From Haliscomenobacter sp. (GTDB lineage Bacteria; Bacteroidota; Bacteroidia; Chitinophagales; Saprospiraceae): a stretch of 64,000 nucleotides of DNA. The position numbers and the translations under genes are program-made. The stretch spans positions 1-64,000 of the forward strand of contig NZ_JADKCX010000009.1 in assembly GCF_016718685.1 (NCBI RefSeq), read 5' to 3'. Every line of letters starts with the position of its first letter. The first letter of the stretch is position 1. Positions 46,021-55,167 of this stretch are shown in pieces. Below the pieces are notes generated by a model that was given only the letters and a program-made list of their open reading frames with translations, was not told the DNA's origin and did not search any database.

Positions 46021-47410
46021 ATGCAAGATAAATCAGACCTTCACCCGGGAGCAATATTGGTGGTAGACGACAACTCCGGCGTTCTCACCGCAGCCAAACT
46101 TTTTTTGAAGCGCCATTTCACCCAGGTAGAAACCGAGCGCAATCCAGAAAATCTTCCCGTTCTGTTGGCCAACATGCGCTATGACGTGATCCTGTTGGAC
46201 ATGAATTTCACCAAAGACCGCAGCAGTGGCAAGGAGGGTTTTTTTTGGTTGGAACGGATTTTACAAGTTGACCCCTCCGCAGTAGTCATTCTGATCACCG
46301 CGTACGGCGATGTGGAAATGGCCGTACAAGCCATCAAAGGAGGTGCGACCGATTTTGTACTCAAACCCTGGGAAAACGAAAAACTGTTGGCTACCCTGCT
46401 TTCGGCCATGAAACTGCGGGCTTCCAAAGTCGAAAATGACGAGTTAAAGGCCAAACAAAAAGGCCTGGCGATTGCCCACAATGATGCCATCCCCGAGATT
46501 TTGGGCAATAGTACCGCCATGCGCAAGGTTTTTGAAACCATCAACCGCGTAGCCAAAACCGAAGCCAATGTGTTGATTTTAGGCGAAAATGGCACGGGCA
46601 AAGAACTGGTTGCCCAGGCCATCCACCAACAATCGAACCGCACCAACGAACATTTTGTCAAAGTAGACCTCGGTGCCATTACGGAAACCTTGTTTGAAAG
46701 CGAACTTTTTGGCCACGTCAAAGGAGCGTTTACTGATGCACGCGATGATCGGCCTGGTCGTTTTGAAGCAGCCAATCGGGGCACGATATTTTTGGATGAA
46801 ATCGGCAATTTGACCGCAGGATTACAAGCCAAATTGCTTTCCGCACTCCAAAACCGCATGGTTACCCGGGTGGGCTCCAACCAGGCTCGCCCCATCGATG
46901 TGCGGGTCATTTCAGCGACCAATATGCCAGTGTACGAGATGGTGAAAGACCGTAGTTTTCGGCAAGATTTGTTGTACCGCATCAACACCATCGAAATTCA
47001 CCTGCCTTCTTTGCGCGAACGCGCTGAAGACATCCTGCTTTTGGCCGAGCATTTTTTACAACTCTACAACCGCAAATACAACCGCAACATCTCCAACATC
47101 AGCGCAGCCCTCAAAAAAGCACTATTGGCTTACCCCTGGCCGGGCAACGTTCGAGAATTGCAACACGCCATGGAGCGCGCCGTGATCATGGCCAGAGACT
47201 CTGGAACGCTGCAACCGGACGATTTTATGCTGGGCTCCAATCACTCCCTGGAATCGGAAGCGGCATTGAATGCAGCCACCATGAACCTGGAAGACATGGA
47301 ACGGGAAACCATCCTCAAAGCCATCAAAAAACACCAGGGAAACATCAGTGAAGCGTCAAAAGAGCTTGGCCTACCGCACCCGCGTCTGGAAATACGGCGT
47401 TGAATGGTGA
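46021..47410 (+). CDS. NtrC-family sigma-54-dependent response regulator, 3' end damaged
   Basis: About 463 residues. Receiver domain (GAILVVDDNSGVLTAAKLFL; phospho-Asp in YDVILLDMNF), AAA+ domain with Walker A ILGENGTGKELVA, the sigma-54 GAFTDARDDRPGRFEAANRG (L1 GAFTGA variant as GAFTDA) and Walker B GTIFLDEIGN, sensor II, and a short Fis-type HTH. The last residues depart from the family: after ISEASKELGL the frame reads PHPRLEIRR and stops at 47403, whereas the shifted frame gives KYGVEW and stops at 47410. A local loss of a few bases plus one base in an A-run would explain it. Paired with the kinase downstream. Confidence 0.9.
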
Positions 47411-47514
47411 GTTGCCGAGCGAATTGGAGACCTAGATACCGAACGGCATCTAAACTTTTAACCTAAACTCTTCAACTCATCTACCTTCTCACATATCTTC
47501 ACTTCTCTTTTGGT

Positions 47515-48834
47515 TTGGTTTTTCGCATCATCCTGATCATTTTGCTGATCGGGGCCATTACTTGGGCTTTTCCCCAAACCAATCAAATGGCCTTGACTGT
47601 TTTGTTGGGCGTTTTACTGCTCTGGCGCGTCATCAACCTCTACAGTTACGTCAACATCACCAATCGCAAGCTGGTGCGTTTTTTGGAGTCGGTGCGGTAC
47701 GACGATTTTTCGGTGCGTTTTGCAGCCAATCAAGATGACCCCGTGTTTAGGGAACTGAGCAAACAATTCAATGAGGTGTTGGATGCCTTTCGACAGGTTC
47801 GGGCAGACAAGGAAGCCAACAGTCAATACTTACAAACCATCGTGCAACACGTCAATACGGGTTTGTTGGCTTTTGATGAATCGGGCAGGATTGAATTGAT
47901 CAACAACGCGGCCTTGCGCCTCCTCGGTTTGTACCGTTTAAAAGCCTTAAAGGATTTGCAGGAAGACAATCCTGAGTTGCAGGCCATGCTGAAAAACATC
48001 GGTTCCAGTGGTAGTGTGTTGTACCAGGCTGCGGTAGATCGACAATTGTCGATTACGGGCACCTCGATTCGGATGCGGGGAAAAATGATCAAGCTGGTAG
48101 CCATTCAAAACATCCAGTCTGAATTAGAAAATAAAGAATTAGAGGCCTGGCAAAACCTGACCCGGGTGTTGCGCCACGAAATCATGAACTCCGTTACCCC
48201 GATCGCTTCATTGGTGTCGACGATGCGCGACATTGTTCAACAGGAAATTCAACAGGTTGCTCACGGCTCCACCGAAACCTGGCAAGATTTGAACGAGGCA
48301 TTGGAAGTGGTCGAAAACCGTACCAATGGCTTGATGAACTTTGTCAATGCTTACCGCACGTTTACCAGTATTCCCAAGCCCATGTTAAGCCCCGTGATGG
48401 TCTTGCCACTGGTGCAACGCATTACTTCTCTCTTTGCCCCAACCCTCAAAGACAAAGGCATTCAGCTGGTGTACGACATTCAGCCTGCTGATCTGAGCAT
48501 CAGCATCGATCAGGATCAGATCGAGATGGTGCTCATCAACCTCATCAAAAATGCGGTGGAAATTTTAGAAGGCCAATCCCAGGCGCGTATTGAAATCAAA
48601 AGCGCAGTAGACCAAACGGCTCAACGGGCAGTATTGGAAGTAATTGACAATGGGCCAGGCATCGAACCCAACGCCCTGGAACAGATCTTTATTCCATTTT
48701 TCACCACCAAAGAAGACGGTACCGGGGTTGGGTTGAGTCTATCCCGGCAAATTTTACAGATGCATGGTGGCGTATTGAGCGTCGAATCTCAGCTGGGCAA
48801 CGGCGCGCGATTCAGCCTGATCTTTAAAGCCTGA
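47515..48834 (+). CDS. NtrY-like sensor histidine kinase
   Basis: A kinase of about 439 residues: two N-terminal membrane segments (FRIILIILLIGAITWAF, MALTVLLGVLLLWRVI), a HAMP-like linker and PAS region (LQTIVQHVNTGLLAFDESGR), DHp with H-box RVLRHEIMNSVTPIAS, and HATPase boxes (LINLIKNAVEILEG, DNGPGIEPNALEQIF, FTTKEDGTGVGLSLSRQI). The HEIMNSVTPI H-box marks the NtrY/AtoS group that partners with NtrC-type regulators. The 5' end is not certain: no ATG is near, and the first codon used here is TTG; a shift upstream may hide the true start. Confidence 0.88.
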   Translation: MVFRIILIILLIGAITWAFPQTNQMALTVLLGVLLLWRVINLYSYVNITNRKLVRFLESVRYDDFSVRFAANQDDPVFRELSKQFNEVLDAFRQVRADKEANSQYLQTIVQHVNTGLLAFDESGRIELINNAALRLLGLYRLKALKDLQEDNPELQAMLKNIGSSGSVLYQAAVDRQLSITGTSIRMRGKMIKLVAIQNIQSELENKELEAWQNLTRVLRHEIMNSVTPIASLVSTMRDIVQQEIQQVAHGSTETWQDLNEALEVVENRTNGLMNFVNAYRTFTSIPKPMLSPVMVLPLVQRITSLFAPTLKDKGIQLVYDIQPADLSISIDQDQIEMVLINLIKNAVEILEGQSQARIEIKSAVDQTAQRAVLEVIDNGPGIEPNALEQIFIPFFTTKEDGTGVGLSLSRQILQMHGGVLSVESQLGNGARFSLIFKA

Positions 48835-48835
48835 T

Positions 48836-49606
48836 TTAAAGCAAGGTTCTAAACTCTGTGCTGATTTTTTCTTTGGGAAAATAGACGCGTTCCAGGAATA
48901 AGCCAGCTGGAGGTGCGGTGAATTTAGCCGGTTCCTGGCTGGGTTTTTCCAACCATTCTTTAAACTTCTCAGGGTCTAATCGGCCAGCACCTACCTCTAC
49001 CAAACTGCCCACCACACGGCGCACCATTTTCCACAAAAAGTGTGAGGCGATGATGTGTACCACCACCTTATCGCCTTTTTCTACCACCTTGAGGTGTTGC
49101 AATTCTACTTTGGAGCTTTTTTCGGTGCCTTTTTCGTTGGAAAAAGACTTGAAGTCGTGCATGCCTATCAAGTGCGCAGCGGCAACATTCATCCGTTCAA
49201 CATCCAATGGATCTTTGACCCACCACATGAAGTGTTTGCCAAATGCATTGCGGCGCCGCGAAATTTGATACACATAACTGCGGGCTACCGCATCGTGGCG
49301 CGCATGAAACTTATCCGATACCGGGTCTACACTCAGCACGTTGATGTCGTGCGTCAATTGATCGTTCAGCTTTTGCCGAATCATCTTCACGGGCATTTTG
49401 GTGTCTGCAGCCAAATGCGCCACTTGTCCCAATGCGTGTACCCCTGCGTCAGTACGCCCGGAACCGTATACTTCTACCTTATCGGTTTCAAAGACTATTT
49501 TTGCCGCTTTGATGAGTTGCCCCTGGATGGATCGGGCATCTTCCTGCACCTGCCAGCCCTTGAAACGACTTCCGTCGTATTCTAAAGTCAGTTTAAATTT
49601 TGCCAT
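48836..49606 (-). CDS. truA: tRNA pseudouridine(38-40) synthase TruA
   Basis: A 256-residue enzyme converting uridines 38-40 of the tRNA anticodon arm to pseudouridine. TruA marks: TLEYDGSRFKGWQVQ at the N-terminus, catalytic Asp53 in YGSGRTDAGVHALGQVAH, FHARHDAVARSYVYQI, and FLWKMVRRVVGSLVEVG-type C-terminus. Length matches the family. Its stop (48836) follows that of the convergent kinase by one base. Confidence 0.97.
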   Translation of the reverse strand: MAKFKLTLEYDGSRFKGWQVQEDARSIQGQLIKAAKIVFETDKVEVYGSGRTDAGVHALGQVAHLAADTKMPVKMIRQKLNDQLTHDINVLSVDPVSDKFHARHDAVARSYVYQISRRRNAFGKHFMWWVKDPLDVERMNVAAAHLIGMHDFKSFSNEKGTEKSSKVELQHLKVVEKGDKVVVHIIASHFLWKMVRRVVGSLVEVGAGRLDPEKFKEWLEKPSQEPAKFTAPPAGLFLERVYFPKEKISTEFRTLL

Positions 49607-49674
49607 GCTGCAAAAATGGGGCAGGTTTGGCAGGAATTAGAGGATTTGGTTGTTTTTTCAGATAAACCGTAAGG

Positions 49675-49696
49675 GGGCAGCCCTTCTTGGCTGCCC
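49675..49696 (-). terminator. Hairpin after the molybdenum hydroxylase large-subunit gene
   Basis: gggcagcc (49675-49682) and ggctgccc (49689-49696), 50 bases after the stop of the minus-strand gene. No T-run, so a moderate candidate. Confidence 0.5.
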
Positions 49697-49746
49697 AGTT
49701 TGCAGATTTGTGCAGCCACAAATGGAGATGACCAAGGGCATTAGCC

Positions 49747-51877
49747 CTACGCGTTTTTGATCCCGTTCTGGCTAAACGGCTGCTTGCGCAACCGGATGCC
49801 CGTAGCCCGGAAAATGGCATTTCCCAATGCTGCCGAAATCGGTGGCAAGGTGGGTTCTCCCAATCCGGTTGGATCCAATTCGTTTTCTACAAAGTGTACC
49901 TCGATTGGTGGAGTATCCGCCATTCGGATGATGCGGTAAGTGTCAAAGTTGCTCTGCTCAGGTGTGCCGTCTTTGAAAGTCAACTGCCCGAACATGGCGT
50001 GGCCGATGCCGTCAACCATACCGCCTTCGATCTGGTTTCTGGCGTGTTCTGGGTTAACCACGACACCACAATCAACGGCACAAACAACCCGTTTGATTTT
50101 GGGCTGCCCCGCTTCCACCGTTACTTCCACCACTTGTGCCACGTACGTATTGAAAGAAAAATACGCACTAAAGCCCTGGAAAACCCCCGCAGGTGCTTTG
50201 CCCCAGTTGGCTTTTTTGGCCGCCAGTTCGATGGTATTCCTGAAACGATCAATTTTGTAAGGCACCGTTCCTACCGGCGATTTTTCGGCTTGAGTCAACA
50301 AGTCCAAACGCATTTGCACGGGATCTTTCCCGGTAGCAATGGCAATTTCATCCAAAAAGCTTTGCTCCGCAAAAGCCAGAAAGTTGTGTACGGGTGCGCG
50401 CCAAGGGCCAGTGGTAATGTTGCTCTGGTGGTTATGGCCTTCCGCCAGATAATCCGTCAATGCACCTGCTGGAAAGTTATTCTCCCGCAGGGGTTGCCCA
50501 CGTTCAAACCTGCTCCACGGGCATGAAAACCAATGATGTTGCCTTGAGCATCCAGCGCCGCGCGGTAGAGGTAGTGCGCTGCAGGGCGGTAAATCCCCCC
50601 AGTCATGTCGTCTTCCCGCGTCCACATGAGTTTGACGGGTGCTTTGGCCAACTTGGAAATTTCGACTACTTCGGATACGAAATCGCTGTTCAATCTGCGT
50701 CCAAAACCACCACCCATGCGGGTCATCATCACGCTGATTTTGTTTTCCGGCAGGCCAGTAACCTGAGCGGCTGCGCGGAGGGCTGAACTTGGGTTTTGGG
50801 TCGACCCAATCAACTCGGCACTGTCTTCTTTGACGTGGGCAAAGAAGTTCATTGGCTCCATCGGTGCATGGGGCAAAAATGGTCCTTCAAACGTGGATTC
50901 AAGTACTTTATGGGCCCCTTCAAACTTGGCCAGGGCATCGCCGTCTTTGCGCTGCGGTTTCTCCAGAGGTTTGGTCAGGAGTTCAGCCATTTTGGCATCG
51001 TGGTCGGCGGTACTTTCCAGTTTGGTGTCCACTTCCCATTCGATGCTGAGGCGTTCGCGGGCTTTGAGCACTTCCCAGGTGGACTTGCCCAAAACGGCAA
51101 CTTTATTGCCAAAACGCAGCACCTGCGCAATGCCTGGCATAGATTTGGCGCGGGCATCGTTGAGGGTTTTGATTTTCATGCCAAAGGCCGGTGGGCGGGC
51201 GACTACGCAGTACAGCATGCCTTCCCGCTTGAAATCAAAACCAAATTCTTGCTTTCCGTTAAAAACCTTCTTGTTGTCAACGGCTTTGAGGGACTTCCCG
51301 ATGATCTTGAAATCCTTTACCGCTTTGAGGCTTACGTCCTTGGGCACTTCCATGGTAGCGGCTTCGGTAGCCAATTCGCCATAGGTCGCTTTTTTACCCG
51401 ATGCTTTGTGCATGACAACCCCCAGGTCAGTGCTGCATTCTGCGGGGCTTACGCTCCAACGTTTGGCCGCAGCATTGATCAACATTTGGCGGGCAGTAGC
51501 TCCAGCCGTGCGCAAGGGTTTCCAGGAAGCCGGGATCGAGCCACTTCCGCCCGCTACCTGACGGGTATATTTGGTTGAATCCAATCCAGCTTGTTCGACC
51601 ATTACTTTGGTCCAGTCGCAGTCCAGTTCCTCAGCTACCAGCATCGGCATGGCGGTTTTGATGTTCTGGCCTACTTCGGGGTTGGGCTACATCAGGTAAT
51701 GACCCCGTCCGGACTGATTTTGACAAATGCGTTGAAGGTAATGGGGTCTGCGGGTAATGCCTCGTCCAGCTCTGCCGCGCTGGCCGTCCAGCTCAATCCC
51801 ACCAACATGCCGCCACCGGCGGTCGCAGACACTTTGAGGAAAGAGCGGCGATCGAAATGTATGTTTGGTGTGCTCAT
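49747..51877 (-). CDS. Xanthine dehydrogenase-type molybdopterin-binding subunit (IorB-like), two frameshifts
   Basis: About 710 residues over three frames. A Tat signal (FDRRSFLKVSATAGGGM) starts the protein, pointing to export of the folded cofactor enzyme. Molybdopterin-binding features include EVGQNIKTAMP-like VAEELDCDWTKVMVEQAGLD, GGSGSIPASWKPLRTAGA, MMTRMGGGFGRRLNSDFVSE, GPWRAPVHNFLAF, and QIEGGMVDGIGHAMFGQLTF. Matches isoquinoline 1-oxidoreductase beta-like aldehyde/N-heterocycle hydroxylases. One shift at 50497-50499 (CCC, should be four) and another around 51660-51690. The small subunit gene overlaps by four bases upstream. Substrate unknown. Confidence 0.88.
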
Positions 51878-52341
51878 GATTTAATTTTTTTAGCGGCTAC
51901 ATGAATGGCTTCGCGGATGCGGTTGTAGGTACCACAGCGGCAGATATTGCCCGCCATGGCCGTGTTGATGTCCGCATCGGAAGGAGATGGATTTTTTTTG
52001 AGCAGTGCGGCTGCACTCATGATTTGCCCCGTTTGGCAATAGCCACATTGGGGAACATCAACTTCGTGCCAGGCTTCCTGCACGGGGTGTTCTCCATTTT
52101 TGCTAGACAAGCCTTCAATGGTGATTACTGGCGCTTTGCCAATGGCGGAAACGGGTAGTGCGCAGGAACGCATTGCTTCGCCATCAATGTGTACGGTACA
52201 GGTTCCGCACTGGCCAATGCCACAACCGTACTTGGCGCCTGTGAGGCCCAGGTGGTCGCGCAAAATCCAAAGTAAGGGCGTATCTGCTGCGGCCTCAACC
52301 TTGTATTTTGTGCCGTTGACTTTTAAGGTAAATTCTGCCAT
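51874..52341 (-). CDS. [2Fe-2S] subunit of molybdenum hydroxylase (IorA-like)
   Basis: A 155-residue ferredoxin-type subunit. N-terminal plant-type cluster Cys in GCGIGQCGTCTVHIDGEAM, second cluster in CGYCQTGQIM and ICRCGTYNRIREAIH. Electron carrier between the molybdopterin subunit and an acceptor. Its stop overlaps the Tat-signal gene start by four bases, so both subunits are translated together. Confidence 0.93.
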   Translation of the reverse strand: MAEFTLKVNGTKYKVEAAADTPLLWILRDHLGLTGAKYGCGIGQCGTCTVHIDGEAMRSCALPVSAIGKAPVITIEGLSSKNGEHPVQEAWHEVDVPQCGYCQTGQIMSAAALLKKNPSPSDADINTAMAGNICRCGTYNRIREAIHVAAKKIKS

Positions 52342-52488
52342 GAGTAGTATAGGATTGGTTAGTCAATCGGATGACAAACGATCAAAAGAGTACTGCAAAA
52401 TAGGTATTATAATGCACGAAATCAATTCATGTTCAGTTAAAAGATATGTTCTACCTTTGAAAAGCATTTTTTTGAAGACCAACGACAC

Positions 52489-53256
52489 ATGGTTCAGTTA
52501 TCCGCAGTAGTGATCACCTTTAATGAGGAAAAAAACATCGAGCGTTGCATCCAGTCTTTACAGGGAGTAGCCGATGAAATTGTAGTAGTCGATTCGTACT
52601 CAAGCGACCGCACCGAGGCCATTTGTGCACAATACGGCGTCACCTTCATCCAACATGCTTTTGCAGGGCATATCCAGCAAAAAAACTGGGCCATTACGCA
52701 GGCGAGTTCGCCGTACGTCTTGTCACTGGATGCCGATGAGGCCTTATCCGAAGAACTGCGCCAATCCATTTTGGCAGTCAAAAACAACTGGACAGCACAG
52801 GGATATTTTTTCAATCGCCTCAACAATTATTGTGGCCAATGGATTCACCACAGCGGCTGGTACCCCGATCGAAAATTGCGGCTTTGGGATGCACGGCTAG
52901 GGCAATGGGCTGGAGCCAATCCACACGATCGGTATGAATTGCAGGCAGGAACCACGACGCAGTTTTTGAAAGGGGATTTGTTGCATTATACCAGCAGCTC
53001 TTTTAAGGAACACTTCGACGTCCTGTACAAATACGCGGAAATCGGCGCCAAGGAGATGGTTCGACAGGGCAAAAGGAGCACCTGGTTCAATCTGGTGTTC
53101 AATCCCTGGTTCAAGTTTTTCAAAATGTACATCCTCAAACAGGGTTTCCGCGACGGGCTTTTCGGCCTGATCATGTTCCGTAAGGCCTCCTCGATCCGAG
53201 GATCCACTGGCTCCCCGCCTCGACCGTACTCCAAATACTGCCGGGCGTGTTCATAG
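52489..53256 (+). CDS. Family 2 glycosyltransferase, C-terminus replaced by junction sequence
   Basis: About 229 real residues of a WaaE/KdtX-like GT2 enzyme: VVITFNEEKNIERCIQSLQG, EIVVVDSYSSDRTEAICAQY, SLDADEALSEELRQ (DxD), FNRLNNYCGQWIHHSGWYPD, LRLWDARLGQWAGANPHDRY, HYTSSSFKEHFDVLYKYAEI, and KQGFRDGLFGLIM. Everything after about 53173 (FRKASSIRGSTGSPPRP...) is the antisense of the neighbouring gene's last exon-like segment and lacks family character, so the natural end of the gene (usually about 25 more residues) is missing. Transfers a sugar to lipid A core or polysaccharide in related proteins. The start ATG at 52489 precedes the first GT motif by two codons. Confidence 0.85.
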   Translation: MVQLSAVVITFNEEKNIERCIQSLQGVADEIVVVDSYSSDRTEAICAQYGVTFIQHAFAGHIQQKNWAITQASSPYVLSLDADEALSEELRQSILAVKNNWTAQGYFFNRLNNYCGQWIHHSGWYPDRKLRLWDARLGQWAGANPHDRYELQAGTTTQFLKGDLLHYTSSSFKEHFDVLYKYAEIGAKEMVRQGKRSTWFNLVFNPWFKFFKMYILKQGFRDGLFGLIMFRKASSIRGSTGSPPRPYSKYCRACS

Positions 53257-55046
53257 TCCTGTTTTTGCTCCGCAAAATGAAGGTACCCGATTTTATAGGC
53301 AAAGTCCGCCATTTCGGGAGGAACCGGGCCAGAACTGGGCTTGGCGTATTTCGTAAAATCATGGATGGATTGACCGTTAGGGTCGTAGATTGCGGCTTGC
53401 GCAAAAACGTCCAGCATCGGTTTCAATTGTTTGTCAATCACGTAGCGTTCGCCTGCCAAGCCAGCTTTGAAGCCCCAGGCCGCCTTGTACGTTGGTAAAA
53501 TGCGGATGGCTTCATCAACCAAAGGCATTAGTTCTGAGATCTTGTCCAATTTTTGTTGGCTGGTCGGCAAGGTTGCGTATCCCTCCCGAAACAGCGTAAC
53601 CGCACGAAACAACTTGGCGCGGGCGCTACCTGTTGAAATAGTATACGCGGCCTCATTCAGGGTGTTTTCATCCTTCCAAACGGGCAAACGGGTGAATGTT
53701 TTTACGGCATAACCCAGCGACAATACCGCAATCAATCCCAAACCCAATGCATAACTTTGTCCGGGTTTCTGCCCCAATATTTTAGGCAAATATGCAACCA
53801 ACAACCAGGCCGTAAACAAACTAAAGCCCAAGGAAGGCAAAAACAAAAAACGCTCGTTCATGAACGCACCGACGGTGAAAGGTACATTGGATACAATGGA
53901 TAAAGTAATCAGGTAAAAGGCAGCCGCGAAGGTGGGGACATTTTTTTTCACAAGCCCCCATAACGCTATTCCTGCCAGCACCACATGTAAAGCCAAACCG
54001 AGCAATGCCCGCCAATCGTCAAAACCCACCACGGGGACATGATAAGGGTAATAATCGTGGGTCAGGGGATGGGGAAAGACCAGCAACTTGAGGTACCAAC
54101 CCAGGGTAAGGAAAATGGTAGCAAATTTATTTCCGCTAGAAAGATTGACAAATGGATCGTTCATGGGGTTGGGGTCGGCTTCGATGTCGCCCAACAATTG
54201 CCCGATCACGGCATAGCGCAAGGCCAAATAAAGCAGGGATGTCAGTAATAAAGTGCCTGCGTTGGTGACAAGGCGACGGTTGGTTGTTTTTCCAAAATAA
54301 TACAAAGCCATGGGAATTACAGCCAAAAAGGTCAAGGTATTTTCTTTAGACAAAAGGCCCAGAAAAAACACGACTGCGGCAATGATGTTCCAACGTTGGC
54401 TGCCTTCCTGCGCATAGCGCCAACTGGCGTACAATGCGCCGATTGCGCCCAGAGCCGCCATAATTTCATCACGCCCTTTCACGTTGGCTACGGCCTCACT
54501 GTGGATGGGATGCAAAATATAGAGCAAAGCACTCAAGCCTGCCAGGCTAAACAACCAGGAACCACTGGACTGCGGAGGAAAAATACGCCGCAAGGTCCGA
54601 TAAGTAAGCCAACCCAATAGGGCGTACAACACCAGGTTGATGAAATGACTGAGGGCGGCATTTTGTCCAAAAATCCCCTTTTCAAGCGCAAAAGTGACCA
54701 ATGACAAGGGTCGATAACGCCCCCCTACCAGCAGGTTTTTTTGCTCACCAAAAAAGCCGGCAAAAGATTCAGTACTCAAAATTTTTCCAATGCCCGACAA
54801 ACCCTCCTGAACGTATTGATTGTTGGTGTACATCATTAGGTCGTCCAGTACATACCCATAACGCAAGGAAGGAACATACAGAAAAAACGCTACTAGAGCT
54901 ATGACTAAGCCAGGCAACCAAGCGCTATTCCCGCTACTGGCTGGAACGGATCTGGTGCCTTTGGTGTTCTTTAGCTCAGTGCTAGGGCGTACCGGAGCTT
55001 GAGGAATTTGAGGTTTGCGTGGTGTGTTTTTTTTGCCTTTAGCCAT
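52986..55046 (-). CDS. TMTC/DUF1736-like membrane protein, 3' end runs into the GT2 gene
   Basis: About 620 genuine residues: an N-terminal Lys/Pro-rich cytoplasmic tail, nine to eleven helices beginning LPGLVIALVAFFLYVPSLRY, with the periplasmic YGYVLDDLMMYTNNQYVQEG pattern (Asp-Asp, as in GT-C O-mannosyltransferases), GRYRPLSLVTFALEKGIFG, HPIHSEAVANVKGRDEIMAA and MNERFLFLPSLGFSLF. C-terminal TPR-like helices follow (AKLFRAVTLFREGYATLPTS, EHARQYLEYGRGGEPVDPR). After EALRN (about 53176) the frame is the complement of the GT2 gene. A deletion or misjoin has removed both 3' ends. Likely a protein O-glycosyltransferase, judged by family. Start taken at MAKGKK (55046). Confidence 0.78.
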   Translation of the reverse strand: MAKGKKNTPRKPQIPQAPVRPSTELKNTKGTRSVPASSGNSAWLPGLVIALVAFFLYVPSLRYGYVLDDLMMYTNNQYVQEGLSGIGKILSTESFAGFFGEQKNLLVGGRYRPLSLVTFALEKGIFGQNAALSHFINLVLYALLGWLTYRTLRRIFPPQSSGSWLFSLAGLSALLYILHPIHSEAVANVKGRDEIMAALGAIGALYASWRYAQEGSQRWNIIAAVVFFLGLLSKENTLTFLAVIPMALYYFGKTTNRRLVTNAGTLLLTSLLYLALRYAVIGQLLGDIEADPNPMNDPFVNLSSGNKFATIFLTLGWYLKLLVFPHPLTHDYYPYHVPVVGFDDWRALLGLALHVVLAGIALWGLVKKNVPTFAAAFYLITLSIVSNVPFTVGAFMNERFLFLPSLGFSLFTAWLLVAYLPKILGQKPGQSYALGLGLIAVLSLGYAVKTFTRLPVWKDENTLNEAAYTISTGSARAKLFRAVTLFREGYATLPTSQQKLDKISELMPLVDEAIRILPTYKAAWGFKAGLAGERYVIDKQLKPMLDVFAQAAIYDPNGQSIHDFTKYAKPSSGPVPPEMADFAYKIGYLHFAEQKQDYEHARQYLEYGRGGEPVDPRIEEALRNMIRPKSPSRKPCLRMYILKNLNQGLNTRLNQVLLLPCRTISLAPISAYLYRTSKCSLKELLV

Positions 55047-55129
55047 AATTGTTGTACTTACAGGCGCAAAAATAGTGAGGATTGACATGAATTTTTTTAT
55101 CAATCGTGGAAAAACCTGTTAATCCTGCC

Positions 55130-55137
55130 TATTTTTG
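55130..55137 (+). promoter_or_regulatory. Candidate Bacteroidota -7 element of thrS
   Basis: tatttttg matches the Bacteroidota sigma-ABfr -7 consensus TAnnTTTG, 30 bases before the thrS ATG. The -33 region was not convincing. Confidence 0.35.
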
Positions 55138-55167
55138 CAGCCGCAATTGCACAAAAACTATGCTATT

